DNA of 64,000 nucleotides from Leucobacter sp. Ag1 (GCF_000980875.1 NZ_LAYO01000102.1:26996-90995); one strand, 5' to 3'. Positions 33,637-43,611 are shown, numbered from the stretch's first letter. Notes: a model not told the origin generated them from the letters alone. Translations and numbers: made by a program.

Positions 33637-34296
33637 CTACGCGCCGAGCGCCGGGGGACCCCGGTGCGTGATCGCAGAGAGCGAATGCAGCCGCTCGCGC
33701 AGGGCGGCGGGTGCGAGGAAGAGCGAGACGGGACGATCGGCAGGACGATGCTCGCCGACGCCCAGCAGCAGCGGGACGAGCACGCTCCGCAGCGCGGCGA
33801 GCAGCGAATCGGTGAGCGCGACCAGCCCGAGGAAGGCGCGCTCGCCGCGGTGCAGCAGCGCGATGGTGGCGATCGCGGCCACCGCGTGCATGGCCCACAT
33901 GGCCGCATCGGCCGAGGCCGGGTCGGAACCGACCTGCAGGGTCGGAGCCATCGACTGGATGGCGGCGAGGTGGCCGGCGTGCAGGGGCGTCGGCGCCGAG
34001 GTCGCGGACGAACCGGAACCGACGAGGCCGAGGCCCGAGAACGACCAGTGGTAGACGAACTGGCTCGCGCCGACCGCGACGGCCAGACGCCAGAGCGATC
34101 CGACCCGTCCGCCGAGCAGCACGCACAGCGGAAGCGCGAGCACCGCGGTCGCGATCACCGAGAAGGCGGTCACCGTGCCGCCGGCGAGGCCGTGGGACGC
34201 CGCCGCCAGCAGCGTCGCGAGCCCGGCGCCCGCCGCACCGCGAGCGGTGCGGGCAGCACGGCTCATGGGAGCTCGTGCGTCGGGCCGGGCGGACAT
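33637..34296 (-). CDS. Polytopic membrane protein of the copper cluster
   Basis: A 219-residue hydrophobic protein with four or five predicted helices (for example GTVTAFSVIATAVLALPLC and MWAMHAVAAIATIALLH). It contains several His and Met residues in or near membrane segments (FVYHWSF, LHAGHLAAIQSM), which would suit metal contact, though that is inference. It is the first gene of the minus-strand CopC/PCuAC/DyP run. I do not recognise a named family; similar small membrane proteins accompany CopC in actinobacteria. Confidence 0.65.
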   Translation of the reverse strand: MSARPDARAPMSRAARTARGAAGAGLATLLAAASHGLAGGTVTAFSVIATAVLALPLCVLLGGRVGSLWRLAVAVGASQFVYHWSFSGLGLVGSGSSATSAPTPLHAGHLAAIQSMAPTLQVGSDPASADAAMWAMHAVAAIATIALLHRGERAFLGLVALTDSLLAALRSVLVPLLLGVGEHRPADRPVSLFLAPAALRERLHSLSAITHRGPPALGA

Positions 34297-34303
34297 ATCG
34301 TCC

Positions 34304-34309
34304 AGTCTA
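34304..34309 (-). promoter_or_regulatory. -10 hexamer of the leaderless copper-cluster transcript
   Basis: On the minus strand TAGACT ends 7 nt before the ATG of the membrane protein gene. It is the same hexamer as at hisC. Confidence 0.5.
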
Positions 34310-34363
34310 CGCGAGCGGGGCCGCGACCTCCGTCGTCCGGCCTCCGCGCTCCGCTCTTCCCGA

Positions 34364-34369
34364 TAGAAT
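34364..34369 (+). promoter_or_regulatory. -10 hexamer of the near-leaderless pheS transcript
   Basis: TAGAAT ends 8 nt before the GTG start; no ribosome-binding site can fit. Confidence 0.55.
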
Positions 34370-34377
34370 CGGTTCCC

Positions 34378-35418
34378 GTGTCAGACACCAATCCCATTAC
34401 CCAGGACGCGGTCGATTCGGCGGTCGATGCGGCGCTCGCCGCATTCGCCGCTGCGGCGACGGTCGCAGAGCTGAAGTCCGCGCGCAACGCCCACGTCGGC
34501 GAGGCCTCGGCGATCGCGCAGCTGAACGCGCGCATGCGCGAGGTGCCGAAGGACGAGAAGGCCGCGACCGGCAAGCTCATGGGGCAGGCCCGCGGCCGCC
34601 TCGAGGGCGCCTACAAGGCCCGCGAGGGCGAGCTCGCCGCGGCCGAGGCGCAGGCCCGCCTCGCCGCCGAGACCGTCGACGTCACCGAGGCGCCCGTGCG
34701 CCGCACCGCCGGTAGCCGCCACCCCCTGGCGCAGCTCCAGGAGGAAGCGGCCGACATCTTCATCGGCATGGGCTGGGAGATCGCGGAGGGCCCCGAGGTC
34801 GAGCACGAGTGGTTCAACTTCGACGCCCTCGGCTTCGATCCCGACCACCCCGCGCGCGCCATGCAGGACACGTTCTTCGTGGAGCCCGCCGACCGGCACC
34901 TGCTGCTCCGCACGCACACCTCGCCGGTGCAGATCCGTTCCCTGCTGGGGCGCGAGCTGCCCGTCTACGTGGTGGCGCCGGGCCGCGTGTACCGCACCGA
35001 CGAGCTCGACGCGACGCACACCCCCGTGTTCCACCAGATCGAGGGCATCGCCATCGACAAGGGACTGACGATGGCGCACCTGCGCGGCACGCTCGAGCAC
35101 TTCGCCCGGCAGATGTTCGGCGAGGAGGCGAAGATCCGTCTGCGCCCGAACTTCTTCCCGTTCACCGAGCCGTCGGCCGAGATGGACGTCTGGCAGCCGA
35201 ACGCCAAGGGCGGGGCGCGCTGGGTCGAGTGGGGCGGCTGCGGCATGGTCGATCCCCGGGTCCTGGCCGCGGCCGGCATCGATCCCGAGGAGTACCAGGG
35301 CTTCGCCTTCGGCATGGGCATCGAGCGCACCCTGCAGTTCCGCCACGACATCAACGACATGCGCGACATGGTCGAGGGCGACACCCGTTTCAACCAGCAG
35401 TTCGGAGGACTCGTCTGA
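34378..35418 (+). CDS. pheS: Phenylalanine--tRNA ligase alpha subunit
   Basis: A 346-residue class II synthetase subunit. An N-terminal coiled-coil tRNA arm (about 1-95) precedes the catalytic domain. Motif 2 elements are RTHTSPVQIR and PGRVYRTDELDATHTPVFHQ. Motif 3 is GFAFGMGIERT near the C-terminus. It charges tRNA-Phe in an alpha2beta2 complex with PheT. The GTG start is supported by the promoter position and by the usual N-terminal length. The stop and the pheT start share one base. Confidence 0.97.
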   Translation: MSDTNPITQDAVDSAVDAALAAFAAAATVAELKSARNAHVGEASAIAQLNARMREVPKDEKAATGKLMGQARGRLEGAYKAREGELAAAEAQARLAAETVDVTEAPVRRTAGSRHPLAQLQEEAADIFIGMGWEIAEGPEVEHEWFNFDALGFDPDHPARAMQDTFFVEPADRHLLLRTHTSPVQIRSLLGRELPVYVVAPGRVYRTDELDATHTPVFHQIEGIAIDKGLTMAHLRGTLEHFARQMFGEEAKIRLRPNFFPFTEPSAEMDVWQPNAKGGARWVEWGGCGMVDPRVLAAAGIDPEEYQGFAFGMGIERTLQFRHDINDMRDMVEGDTRFNQQFGGLV

Positions 35419-37973
35419 TGCGTATCCCGCTTTCCTGGCTCGCGGAATCCGTCGAGCTGCCCGCGGGCACCACGCCCGAGCAGGTGCACGCCGATCTCGT
35501 CCGCGTCGGCTTCGAGGAGGAGTCGATCCGCCGCTTCGACGCCTCGGGCCCCATCGTGGTCGGCGAGGTGCTGAGCCGCGAGCCCGAGGAGCACTCCAAC
35601 GGCAAGACCGTCAACTGGTGCCAGGTGCGCGTCGCGCCCGAGGGCCAGCGCGCCGCCGACGGCGGCGAGGACGTGCGCGGCGTCGTCTGCGGCGCCCACA
35701 ACTTCGACGTCGGCGATCGGGTCGTGGTGACCCTGCCCGGCGCCGTGCTGCCCGGCGACTTCCGTATCGCCGCGCGCAAGACCTACGGACACGTGTCCGA
35801 CGGCATGATCGCCTCGGCCCGTGAGCTCGCCCTGGGCGACGATCACGACGGCATCATCGTGCTCAGCCGCTGGGGGATCGACGCGGAGCCGGGCGCGAAC
35901 GCGCTCGAGCTGCTCGGCATGGCCGACACCGCCGTCGAGATCAACGTGACGCCGGATCGCGGCTACGCGTTCTCGGTGCGCGGCGTCGCCCGCGAGTACG
36001 CGCACTCGACCGGAGCGGTGTTCCGCGACCCCGCCGAGGCGGTCGCCCCGGTCCCGGCGTCCGGCTTCGACGTGACGATCGACGACGCGGCTCCGATCCG
36101 CGGCCGCGTCGGTGCCTCCGGCTTCGTCACGCGCGTGGTGCGCGGCATCGACGCGACGCGACCGACCCCGGCCTGGATGGTCTCGCGCCTGCAGCTCGCC
36201 GGCGTCCGGGCGCTGTCGCTGCCCGTCGACATCGGCAACTACGTCATGCTCGAACTGGGCCAGCCGCTGCACGCCTACGACCTGGGCAAGGTCTCGGGCG
36301 GCCTGCGGGTGCGCCGGGCCACCGAGGGCGAGACCCTCGTCACGCTCGACGGCGCGGAGCGCAAGCTGCACGTCGAGGACCTGGTCATCGCCGACGACTC
36401 CGGCGCGATCGGCCTGGCCGGCGTGATGGGCGGCGAGTCGACCAAGACCGACGATGCGACCACCGACGTGCTCGTCGAGGCCGCGACCTTCGATTCCGTC
36501 TCGATCGCCCGCTCCGCGCGCCGGCATAAGCTCCCCAGCGAGGCCTCCAAGCGCTTCGAGCGCGGTGTCGACCCGCTCGTCGCGCGCGCCGCGGCGCAGC
36601 GCGCGGTCGAACTGCTCGTCGAGCTCGGCGGCGGCACGGTCGACGAGCTCGGCAGCGAACTCGTGGCGCCGTGGGCGCCCGAAGCGGTCCGTTTCGAACT
36701 GTCGCGGGTCAACGGCCTGCTCGGCACCGACTACCGCGACGCCGAGATCCGCAGCGCGCTCGAGATGATCGGCTGCGAGCTGGTCGAGGCCGGCGACGGC
36801 GTGCTCGAGGTGACGGCCCCCAGCTGGCGCGCCGACCTCACACGTTCCGCCGATCTGGTCGAAGAAGCCGCGCGCATCATCGGCTACGACCGCATCCCCT
36901 CGGTGCTCCCGACCGCTCCGGCGGGTCGCGGGCTCACCCGGGAGCAGCGACTGCGCCGCCGTGCGGCGAACGTCTCGACGGCCTGGGGGCTCACCGAGGT
37001 GCAGAGCTACCCGTTCGTGTCCCGCGCCCAGCTGGATCGCTTCGGTGCCGGCAGCGAGCCCGTCGACGGCGCAGCCGCTCCGGTGCACGCCATCCGCCTG
37101 GCGAACCCGCTCGACGGCGAGGCCCCGTTCCTCCGCCGTTCGCTGCTCGCCGGCCTCGTGACCGCGGCGCAGCGCAACGTGTCGCGCGGCCTCACTGATC
37201 TCGCGCTCGTCGAGTTCGGCGCGGTGTTCGATCCCGAGCACGTTCGCCTCGGCACCAACGCGGTGCCGCCGCTCGGCGAGCGCCCGTCCGACGCGGTGCT
37301 GGCGGAGCTCGACGGATCCATCCCGAAGCAGCCGGGCCGCGCAGCGGGCCTGTTCGTGGGCGCCGCGGTCGCGAAGCAGGCGGGCGAGCCCGCCCGCGCC
37401 TGGGACTGGGCCGACGCCCTCGACGCCGCGCGCGTCGTCGCCGGTGCGGTCTCGGCCGAACTCGTGGTGCGTCAGGGTGCGCACCGTGCGTTCCACCCGG
37501 GGCGCACCGCCGAGCTGCTCGTCCTGGTGGACGGCTCGCTCGAGCCGGTCGGCGTCGCCGGCGAGCTCGCACCCGAGACCGCGGAGGCGGTGCACCTGCC
37601 GGGTCGCGTCGCCGCGTTCGAGCTCGATCTCGAGCGGCTCATCGAGGTCGCTGCGCGTGAGCCCGAGGTCGCCCAGCTGTCGACCTACCCCGCTGCGACG
37701 CAGGACCTCACCCTCGTGGTGGACCGCGCGATCCCCGCGGCGGAGGTGCTCGACGCGGTGATCGCCGGCGCGACCGCGAGCGGCCTGCTCGAGGGCGCGA
37801 CGATCGTCGACGACTACCGCGGAGCCGGGCTCGGCGACGATGAGAAGGCGCTGACCTTCGCGCTGCGCTTCCGGGCCGAGGATCGCACGCTGACCGCCGA
37901 GGAGGCGAGCGAGGCGAAGCTCGCCGGCGTCGCCGCGGCGAGCGAGCGCTTCGGAGCGAAGTTGCGCGACTGA
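35418..37973 (+). CDS. pheT: Phenylalanine--tRNA ligase beta subunit
   Basis: An 851-residue beta subunit of full length. Domain order is normal: the N-terminal MRIPLSWLAESVEL, a tRNA-binding OB domain (VVCGAHNFDVGDRVVVTLPGA, read in two parts), the B3/B4 region with GNYVMLELGQPLHAYD and GVMGGESTKT, the B5 domain, a core catalytic-like domain, and a C-terminal anticodon-binding (FDX-ACB) domain with YPAATQDLTLVVDRAIPA. It provides editing and tRNA recognition. TGATG coupling to pheS ensures equal synthesis. Confidence 0.97.
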   Translation: MRIPLSWLAESVELPAGTTPEQVHADLVRVGFEEESIRRFDASGPIVVGEVLSREPEEHSNGKTVNWCQVRVAPEGQRAADGGEDVRGVVCGAHNFDVGDRVVVTLPGAVLPGDFRIAARKTYGHVSDGMIASARELALGDDHDGIIVLSRWGIDAEPGANALELLGMADTAVEINVTPDRGYAFSVRGVAREYAHSTGAVFRDPAEAVAPVPASGFDVTIDDAAPIRGRVGASGFVTRVVRGIDATRPTPAWMVSRLQLAGVRALSLPVDIGNYVMLELGQPLHAYDLGKVSGGLRVRRATEGETLVTLDGAERKLHVEDLVIADDSGAIGLAGVMGGESTKTDDATTDVLVEAATFDSVSIARSARRHKLPSEASKRFERGVDPLVARAAAQRAVELLVELGGGTVDELGSELVAPWAPEAVRFELSRVNGLLGTDYRDAEIRSALEMIGCELVEAGDGVLEVTAPSWRADLTRSADLVEEAARIIGYDRIPSVLPTAPAGRGLTREQRLRRRAANVSTAWGLTEVQSYPFVSRAQLDRFGAGSEPVDGAAAPVHAIRLANPLDGEAPFLRRSLLAGLVTAAQRNVSRGLTDLALVEFGAVFDPEHVRLGTNAVPPLGERPSDAVLAELDGSIPKQPGRAAGLFVGAAVAKQAGEPARAWDWADALDAARVVAGAVSAELVVRQGAHRAFHPGRTAELLVLVDGSLEPVGVAGELAPETAEAVHLPGRVAAFELDLERLIEVAAREPEVAQLSTYPAATQDLTLVVDRAIPAAEVLDAVIAGATASGLLEGATIVDDYRGAGLGDDEKALTFALRFRAEDRTLTAEEASEAKLAGVAAASERFGAKLRD

Positions 37974-38009
37974 GCGCGATCCCAGCGGCAGCGGCGGACG
38001 GGCGCGGCG

Positions 38010-38015
38010 TACCAT
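38010..38015 (+). promoter_or_regulatory. -10 hexamer of the leaderless VOC gene
   Basis: TACCAT ends 6 nt before the ATG. Confidence 0.5.
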
Positions 38016-38021
38016 GACGGT

Positions 38022-38435
38022 ATGACCGCGCCCGCCCCGTATCTGCTGCTGCCGGGAACCGCCGCCGAGGCGCTCGAGTTCTACCGTGCGACTTTCGGCG
38101 GGGTCGTCACCGCGCACACCTTCGCCGAGTTCGGTCGCTTCGACGGACCGGGCGACTCGATCGCGCACGGGATCCTCACCGGCCCCGTCTCGCTGTTCGC
38201 GGCCGACGCAGGCCCCGACGAGGACGCCGTGGCGATGACGGGCATGTTCCTCTCGTTGCTCGGCCGAGCGGATCCCGACACGCTGCACGCCTGGTTCGAT
38301 GCCCTCGCCGAGCACGGGCGCGTGCTCGATCCGCTGATCGAGCAGCCGTGGGGAGCGCACGACGGTCAAGTGGTGGATCGCTTCGGCGTGCGCTGGCTGA
38401 TCGGATACGAACCGGACGGTCCCGAGACCGAGTAG
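38022..38435 (+). CDS. VOC-superfamily (PhnB/glyoxalase-like) protein
   Basis: A 137-residue single VOC domain. The pattern APYLLLPGTAAEALEFYRATF, a central ADAGPDEDAVAMTGMFLSLL and the terminal WGAHDGQVVDRFGVRWLIGY are typical of the PhnB/3-demethylubiquinone methyltransferase-like subgroup. Such proteins bind small molecules or metals, and many have no proven reaction. It is the first of three small genes placed between pheT and argC. The stop TAG is part of the -10 hexamer of the next gene. Confidence 0.82.
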   Translation: MTAPAPYLLLPGTAAEALEFYRATFGGVVTAHTFAEFGRFDGPGDSIAHGILTGPVSLFAADAGPDEDAVAMTGMFLSLLGRADPDTLHAWFDALAEHGRVLDPLIEQPWGAHDGQVVDRFGVRWLIGYEPDGPETE

Positions 38436-38438
38436 CGT
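38433..38438 (+). promoter_or_regulatory. -10 hexamer of the leaderless NAD(P)-binding protein gene
   Basis: TAGCGT begins with the stop codon of the VOC gene and ends 7 nt before the next ATG. Confidence 0.45.
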
Positions 38439-38445
38439 GGGTCGC

Positions 38446-39201
38446 ATGAGCGAGCACCTCTCCATCGCGGTCGCGGGCGGCACCGGAACGGTCGGGGCGC
38501 ACGTCGCCCGGATCGCCCACGACCGCGGGCACGAGGTGCGGATCCTCGCCCGCTCGACCGGCACCGACCTGCGCGCGGGCACCGGGATCGACCTCGTGGG
38601 CATCGACGCCGTGATCGACGCGTCCGGCGCCTTCGCGGTGTCGGCGAGGCGCTCGATCGAGTGGTTCGAGGCGGTGACCCGGAACCTGCTGGCCGCGGAG
38701 CGCGCCGCGGGCGTCGGGCATCACATCGCGCTCTCCATCGTGGGCGCCGCCCGCGCACCGTACGGCTACTACGCGGGCAAGGCCGCGCAGGAGCGGGCGG
38801 TCGCCGGGGGATCGGTGCCGTGGACGGTGCTGCGCGCGGCGCAGTTCTTCGAGTTCGCAAGCGCCAACGCGATCCGACTCGGCCCGCTGACGCTCATGCC
38901 GGCGATGCGATCCCAGCCCGTCGCGGCGGCATCGGTCGCCGCTCGGCTGGTCGAGATCGCCGAGGGCGGCCCGATCGGAGACGCGCCGGACCTCGCTGGT
39001 CCGCGCGAGGAGCGCATGGCCGATCTGGTGCGTCGCATCGGCTCAGCGCGCGGGGGATCGGCCCGGGTGATCGAGTTCCCGATGCCCGGCGGGTTCGGGC
39101 GCGCAATCCGCGACGGCTCGATCCTGCCCGGGTCGGATGCGCAGCTTGACGCGACCACCTTTGACGAATGGCTCGCCTCGGGGGCACACTCGGAGGCGTA
39201 G
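38446..39201 (+). CDS. NAD(P)-binding Rossmann protein, NmrA/atypical SDR type
   Basis: A 251-residue atypical short-chain dehydrogenase-like protein. The dinucleotide motif IAVAGGTGTVGAHVARIAHD lies at the N-terminus, followed by HEVRILARSTGTDL. The segment YGYYAGKAAQE supplies a YxxxK-like pair and WTVLRAAQFFEFA is typical of NmrA-like proteins. Family members act as redox sensors or on small ketones and ethers. ATG at 38446 is preferred over a GTG nine bases upstream because of promoter spacing. Confidence 0.8.
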   Translation: MSEHLSIAVAGGTGTVGAHVARIAHDRGHEVRILARSTGTDLRAGTGIDLVGIDAVIDASGAFAVSARRSIEWFEAVTRNLLAAERAAGVGHHIALSIVGAARAPYGYYAGKAAQERAVAGGSVPWTVLRAAQFFEFASANAIRLGPLTLMPAMRSQPVAAASVAARLVEIAEGGPIGDAPDLAGPREERMADLVRRIGSARGGSARVIEFPMPGGFGRAIRDGSILPGSDAQLDATTFDEWLASGAHSEA

Positions 39202-39245
39202 CGCACGATCGGCCGGAACGGACCGGCCACGGCGAGAGGAACCCC

Positions 39246-40313
39246 ATGGCCACGGCAGCGAAGCCCAGTCCCACCTCGAAGTCCGCCTCGGCCGCGGCGA
39301 AGCCGCGAACCGCGGCCGCAAAGCCGCGAACGGCGGCGAAGCCCCGCACGCGGAAGCCGGCGCAGCCGGCACTCCAGCGGATCGTCCCCTGCCTCTGGTC
39401 GAACGGTGCGGCCGAGGAGACCGCCGCGTTCTACGCCGCGGCACTGCCCGACACCTCCTTCGAGGTCATGAGCCGATACCCCGAGACGGGCCTGCTCGAC
39501 TTCCAGCAGCCGCTCGCCGGCAAGCCGCTCACCGTCGACGTGCTCATCGACGGGTATCGGATCACCCTCGTGAACGCCGGCCCCGAGTTCCGGCCGAATC
39601 CATCGATTTCGCTCACCCTGCAGTTCGATCCGCGGCGGTTCGGTGGTTCGGCGCTGCGCGCGCGTGCGCAGCTCGATGCGACCTGGGGCGCGCTCGGCTT
39701 CGGGGGCCGGGTGCTCATGGAGCTCGGCGAGTACCCGTTCAACGGCCGCTACGGCTGGGTCGAGGACCGCTACGGGGTGAGCTGGCAGCTCATGCTGGTG
39801 GATCCCGAGGCCCCGGGCGGCGATCCATCCGGCGCGGCCGCACCGTTCGTGATGCCCTGCCTGATGTTCGGCGCCGCGGCGCAGAATCGGGCGAGCGAAG
39901 CGATCGACCGCTACGTCGCGGTGCTCGGCGCGGCGCAGAGCCTCGGCGGATCCGATCGCGGGTTCACGGCCCCGTACCCGGTGCAGACGGGCCCCGCGTC
40001 CGCGGGCGCGGTCATGTACGGGGAGTTCGGCGTCGGGCCGCAGCGGTTCTCGGCGATGGATTCGGGGGTCGAGCAGCCGGAATCATTCACGAACGGCGTC
40101 TCGCTGATCGTGAACGCCCACGGGCAGGACGAGATCGACCTGCTGTGGGACGCGCTCTCGGCGGTCCCCGAGGCCGAGCAGTGCGGCTGGCTCGTCGATG
40201 CGTTCGGCGTGAGCTGGCAGATCGTGCCGGATAACATGGACGAACTGATGCAGCGCCCCGATGCGTTCCCGCACATGCTGCAGATGAAGAAGATCGTGAT
40301 CGCCGATCTCTGA
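39246..40313 (+). CDS. Double VOC-domain protein with basic Ala/Lys/Pro N-terminal tail
   Basis: A 355-residue protein with two PhnB/3-demethylubiquinone methyltransferase-like VOC domains (about 40-180 and 195-350). Each ends in a YGVSWQL or FGVSWQI strand. The first 40 residues are a basic low-complexity tail with three tandem KPRT units, a type of tail often seen on proteins that touch DNA or acidic surfaces. GAGAGGA precedes the ATG. The tail is unusual for VOC proteins, and its role is unknown. Activity cannot be assigned. Confidence 0.8.
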   Translation: MATAAKPSPTSKSASAAAKPRTAAAKPRTAAKPRTRKPAQPALQRIVPCLWSNGAAEETAAFYAAALPDTSFEVMSRYPETGLLDFQQPLAGKPLTVDVLIDGYRITLVNAGPEFRPNPSISLTLQFDPRRFGGSALRARAQLDATWGALGFGGRVLMELGEYPFNGRYGWVEDRYGVSWQLMLVDPEAPGGDPSGAAAPFVMPCLMFGAAAQNRASEAIDRYVAVLGAAQSLGGSDRGFTAPYPVQTGPASAGAVMYGEFGVGPQRFSAMDSGVEQPESFTNGVSLIVNAHGQDEIDLLWDALSAVPEAEQCGWLVDAFGVSWQIVPDNMDELMQRPDAFPHMLQMKKIVIADL

Positions 40314-40422
40314 CGGCGGTCGATGACGTCGCGTGCGCGACGGTGCCCGAGGAAGTGCCAGAATAGAGAGTCTGGAACGGCATCGGCTCCGTATGGTGTC
40401 GAGCGAGAGAGGCACGAGCACT

Positions 40423-41502
40423 ATGGCATTCACCGTCGCGGTCGCCGGAGCGAGCGGATACGCGGGCGGTGAGCTGCTGCGCCTGCTCGCCGCGCACCCC
40501 GAGTTCGAGATCCGCACCGTCACGGGGCACTCCACCGCGGGCCAGCCGCTCATCGCGAGCCAGCCGCACCTGCGCTCGCTCGCGCACCTCACGCTGCAGC
40601 CCACCGAGCCCGCCGTGCTCGACGGGCACGACATCGTCTTCTTCGCGCTGCCGCACGGCGCCTCGGGCGAACTGACCGCGCAGCTGCGCGACGTCCGCCT
40701 CGCCATCGACTGCGGTGCCGACCACCGGCTCACCGACCCCGCCGACTGGGCCGCGTTCTACGGCGGCGAGCACCACGAGGCCTGGAGCTACGGCGTGCCG
40801 GAACTGCTCGTCGCGGGCGACACCCCGGCTGCTCCGGGCAAGCAGCGCGAGGCGCTCATCGGCGCGACGCGGATCGCGGCACCCGGCTGCAACGCCAGCA
40901 CCGTGGCGCTCTCGCTCGCGCCCGGCATCGCCGCTGGAGTGATCGAGGCGGAGGACCTCGTCAGCGTGCTCGCGGTGGGCCCTAGCGGGGCCGGCAAGGC
41001 CGCCAAGACGCACCTGCTCGGCGCGGAACTCATGGGATCCGCGAACCCCTACGCGGTCGGCGGCACCCACCGGCACATCCCCGAGATCCGCCAGGCTCTG
41101 CGCGGCGCGGGCGCATCGACCGAGCCGACCATCAGCTTCACCCCCGTGCTCGTCCCCATGAGCCGGGGGATCCTCGCGACCTCGACCGCGCGCATCGCGA
41201 CCCGCGCCGACGGCAGCCGTCCCGACGCCGCCGAGATCCGCGCCGCCTGGGAGCGCGCCTACGCCGACGAGCCCTTCGTCCACCTGCTGCCCGAGGGCCA
41301 GGTGCCCCGCACCGCCGACACGCTCGGCGCCAACACCTGCCTCATCGGGCTCGCCGTCGACGAGGCCGCGGGCCGCGTCGTCGTGATCGGCGCGCTCGAC
41401 AACCTGGCCAAGGGCACCGCAGGTGCGGCGATCCAGTCGGCCAACATCGCCCTCGGCCTGCCCGAGACCACCGGCCTCTCGACGAATGGAGTCGCACCGT
41501 GA
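40423..41502 (+). CDS. argC: N-acetyl-gamma-glutamyl-phosphate reductase
   Basis: A 359-residue NADPH-dependent reductase forming N-acetylglutamate semialdehyde in arginine synthesis. The N-terminal [18 protein letters not shown] binds NADP. The catalytic Cys lies in [18 protein letters not shown]. The substrate His lies in [15 protein letters not shown], and [16 protein letters not shown] is the conserved C-terminal motif. ATG at 40423 has GAGAGG upstream; an in-frame ATG 30 nt earlier gives a non-family extension. It leads argCJB, overlapping argJ by GTGA. Confidence 0.97.
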   Translation: MAFTVAVAGASGYAGGELLRLLAAHPEFEIRTVTGHSTAGQPLIASQPHLRSLAHLTLQPTEPAVLDGHDIVFFALPHGASGELTAQLRDVRLAIDCGADHRLTDPADWAAFYGGEHHEAWSYGVPELLVAGDTPAAPGKQREALIGATRIAAPGCNASTVALSLAPGIAAGVIEAEDLVSVLAVGPSGAGKAAKTHLLGAELMGSANPYAVGGTHRHIPEIRQALRGAGASTEPTISFTPVLVPMSRGILATSTARIATRADGSRPDAAEIRAAWERAYADEPFVHLLPEGQVPRTADTLGANTCLIGLAVDEAAGRVVVIGALDNLAKGTAGAAIQSANIALGLPETTGLSTNGVAP

Positions 41503-42686
41503 CCGTCACCGCCCCCGCAGGCTTCCGCTCCGCCGGCATCGCCGTCGGACTCAAGAGCACCGGCAAGCCCGACCTCGCGCTCGTGGTCAACGACGGTCCG
41601 CGTCGCGCCAGCGCGGCGGTCTTCACCAGCAACCGCGCCCAGGCGAACCCGATCATCTGGAGCCGCAAGGTGGTCGCGGGCGGCACCGCCCGGGCCATCG
41701 TGCTGAACTCCGGCGGAGCCAACTGCTTCACCGGCGAGTTCGGCTACGAGACCACGCGCCTCACCGCCGAGGCCGTCGCCGCAGCGCTGACCGCCGAGGG
41801 CTCCGTTGACGACGCGAGCGAGGCCGTCGACGCCGAGCGGATCCTCGTCTGCTCCACCGGTCTCATCGGGTCGGGCGACCAGACGTTCCGCGACCGGATC
41901 GTGGACAACGTGCCCGCGCTCGCCGCGGCGCTCGCCGCCGACGATGCGACGGCCCCCGCCGCGATCCTCACGACCGACTCGGTCGAGAAGACCGCCGTGC
42001 GCGAGCGCGACGGTTGGACCATCGGCGCGATGGCCAAGGGCGCCGGCATGCTCGCTCCCGGGCTCGCGACGATGCTCGTCGTGATCACGACCGACGCGGT
42101 GCTCGACGACGCGCAGCTCGATCGCGCGCTCCGTGCGGCCACCGGGCGCAGCTTCGACCGGCTCGACTCCGACGGGTGCATGTCGACCAACGACCAGGTG
42201 ACGCTGCTCGCGAGCGGCGCCTCCGGCGTCGCCGCCGACGAGGACGTGTTCGCGGCCGTGCTCGCCGAGATCTGCGACGACCTCGCCGCCCAGCTGCAGG
42301 GCGACGCCGAGGGCGCGAGCCACGACATCGACATCGAGGTGCTCGGCGCCGCGAGCGAGGCGGAGGCCGTCGAGGTCGGCCGCTCCGTGGCGCGCAACAA
42401 CCTCTTCAAGGCCGCGATCTTCGGCAACGACCCCAACTGGGGTAGGGTGCTGGCTGCGATCGGCACCACCGACGCGGCCTTCGACCCGTACGCGGTCGAC
42501 GTGAGCTTCAACGGCGTGCGCCTCTGCCACGCGGGCGGACCCGACCGACCCGTCGAGGAGTGCGACCTCACCCCGCGCCGCACGCACGTGCGCATCGAGC
42601 TGTTCGCGGGTGAGGCCGCCGCGACCATCCGCACCAACGACCTCACGCACGACTACGTGCACGAGAACAGCGCCTACTCGAGCTGA
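41499..42686 (+). CDS. argJ: Glutamate N-acetyltransferase / amino-acid acetyltransferase
   Basis: A 395-residue ornithine acetyltransferase. It recycles the acetyl group from N-acetylornithine to glutamate and, if bifunctional, also makes N-acetylglutamate from acetyl-CoA. It is a self-cleaving Ntn-type enzyme: the break occurs before nucleophile T191 in [36 protein letters not shown] and [17 protein letters not shown] are present. The last part YSS ends the beta chain. Bifunctionality is likely but not decidable from sequence alone. Confidence 0.96.
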   Translation: MTVTAPAGFRSAGIAVGLKSTGKPDLALVVNDGPRRASAAVFTSNRAQANPIIWSRKVVAGGTARAIVLNSGGANCFTGEFGYETTRLTAEAVAAALTAEGSVDDASEAVDAERILVCSTGLIGSGDQTFRDRIVDNVPALAAALAADDATAPAAILTTDSVEKTAVRERDGWTIGAMAKGAGMLAPGLATMLVVITTDAVLDDAQLDRALRAATGRSFDRLDSDGCMSTNDQVTLLASGASGVAADEDVFAAVLAEICDDLAAQLQGDAEGASHDIDIEVLGAASEAEAVEVGRSVARNNLFKAAIFGNDPNWGRVLAAIGTTDAAFDPYAVDVSFNGVRLCHAGGPDRPVEECDLTPRRTHVRIELFAGEAAATIRTNDLTHDYVHENSAYSS

Positions 42687-42693
42687 GGACGCC

Positions 42694-43611
42694 ATGACCC
42701 ACACCACGACCACGCTCGAGCACGGCGAGGCGGCCGCGAAGGCCCAGGTGCTCATCGAGTCGCTGCCCTGGCTCAAGAAGTTCCGCGACGCGATCGTCGT
42801 CATCAAATTCGGCGGCAACGCCATGGTCGACGAGGCGCTCCTGGAGGCCTTCGCCGAGGACGTCGTCTACCTGCGGCACACCGGCATCCGCCCCGTCGTC
42901 GTGCACGGCGGCGGCCCGCAGATCAACGCGATGCTGGGCCGGCTCGGCATCGAGAGCGAGTTCCAGGGCGGGTACCGGGTCACCACGCCCGAGGCCATGG
43001 AGGTCGTGCGCATGGTCCTCACCGGCAAGGTGAACCCCGAGCTGGTCGACCGCATCAACACGCACGGCCCGCTCGCCGCGGGCACCACGGGCGAGGACGC
43101 GGGGCTCTTCATCGGCCGTCGCCGTCCGCCCGTCGAGGTCGACGGTCGCCTGATCGATCTCGGCCACGTCGGCGACGTCGTCGGAGTGCGCCCCGAGTCG
43201 GTGCTCGCCGTGCTCGAAGCGGGCATGATCCCCGTCGTCTCCTCGATCGCGCCCGACGAAGAGCGACCCGGTGAGTCCCTGAACGTCAACGCGGATGCCG
43301 CGGCAGCCGCGCTCGCCGCGGCGCTCGGCGCCGAGAAGCTTGTGATCCTCACCGACGTGGCCGGGCTCTACGCGAACTGGCCCGATCGCGACTCCCTGGT
43401 CTCGACCATTACCACGGACGAGCTCGACGCGCTGCTGCCGTCCCTCGAATCAGGGATGATCCCGAAGATGCGGGCGTGCCTCGACGCCGTGCGCGCGGGT
43501 GTGCCGAAGGCCGCCATCATCGACGGCCGCGAGCCGCACTCGGTGCTGCTCGAGATCTTCACGGCGCGGGGCATCGGAACGGAAGTCGTTGCCGGGCCGA
43601 CCGGGGAATAA
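42694..43611 (+). CDS. argB: Acetylglutamate kinase
   Basis: A 305-residue amino-acid kinase phosphorylating N-acetylglutamate. Nucleotide and substrate motifs are [45 protein letters not shown] and [13 protein letters not shown]. The length and an N-terminal helix ([18 protein letters not shown]) suggest the arginine-inhibitable hexameric type. argD and argF, which usually follow in this phylum, are absent here: the next gene is a prepilin-peptidase-like protein. Confidence 0.96.
   Translation: MTHTTTTLEHGEAAAKAQVLIESLPWLKKFRDAIVVIKFGGNAMVDEALLEAFAEDVVYLRHTGIRPVVVHGGGPQINAMLGRLGIESEFQGGYRVTTPEAMEVVRMVLTGKVNPELVDRINTHGPLAAGTTGEDAGLFIGRRRPPVEVDGRLIDLGHVGDVVGVRPESVLAVLEAGMIPVVSSIAPDEERPGESLNVNADAAAAALAAALGAEKLVILTDVAGLYANWPDRDSLVSTITTDELDALLPSLESGMIPKMRACLDAVRAGVPKAAIIDGREPHSVLLEIFTARGIGTEVVAGPTGE

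Noticed and set aside
34965..38603. 1212-codon open frame on the minus strand opposite pheT
   Set aside because: It is antisense to the well-supported pheS/pheT genes. Its composition (runs of R, G, A, H, E) is that of a shadow frame in high-G+C DNA, and no domain is recognisable.
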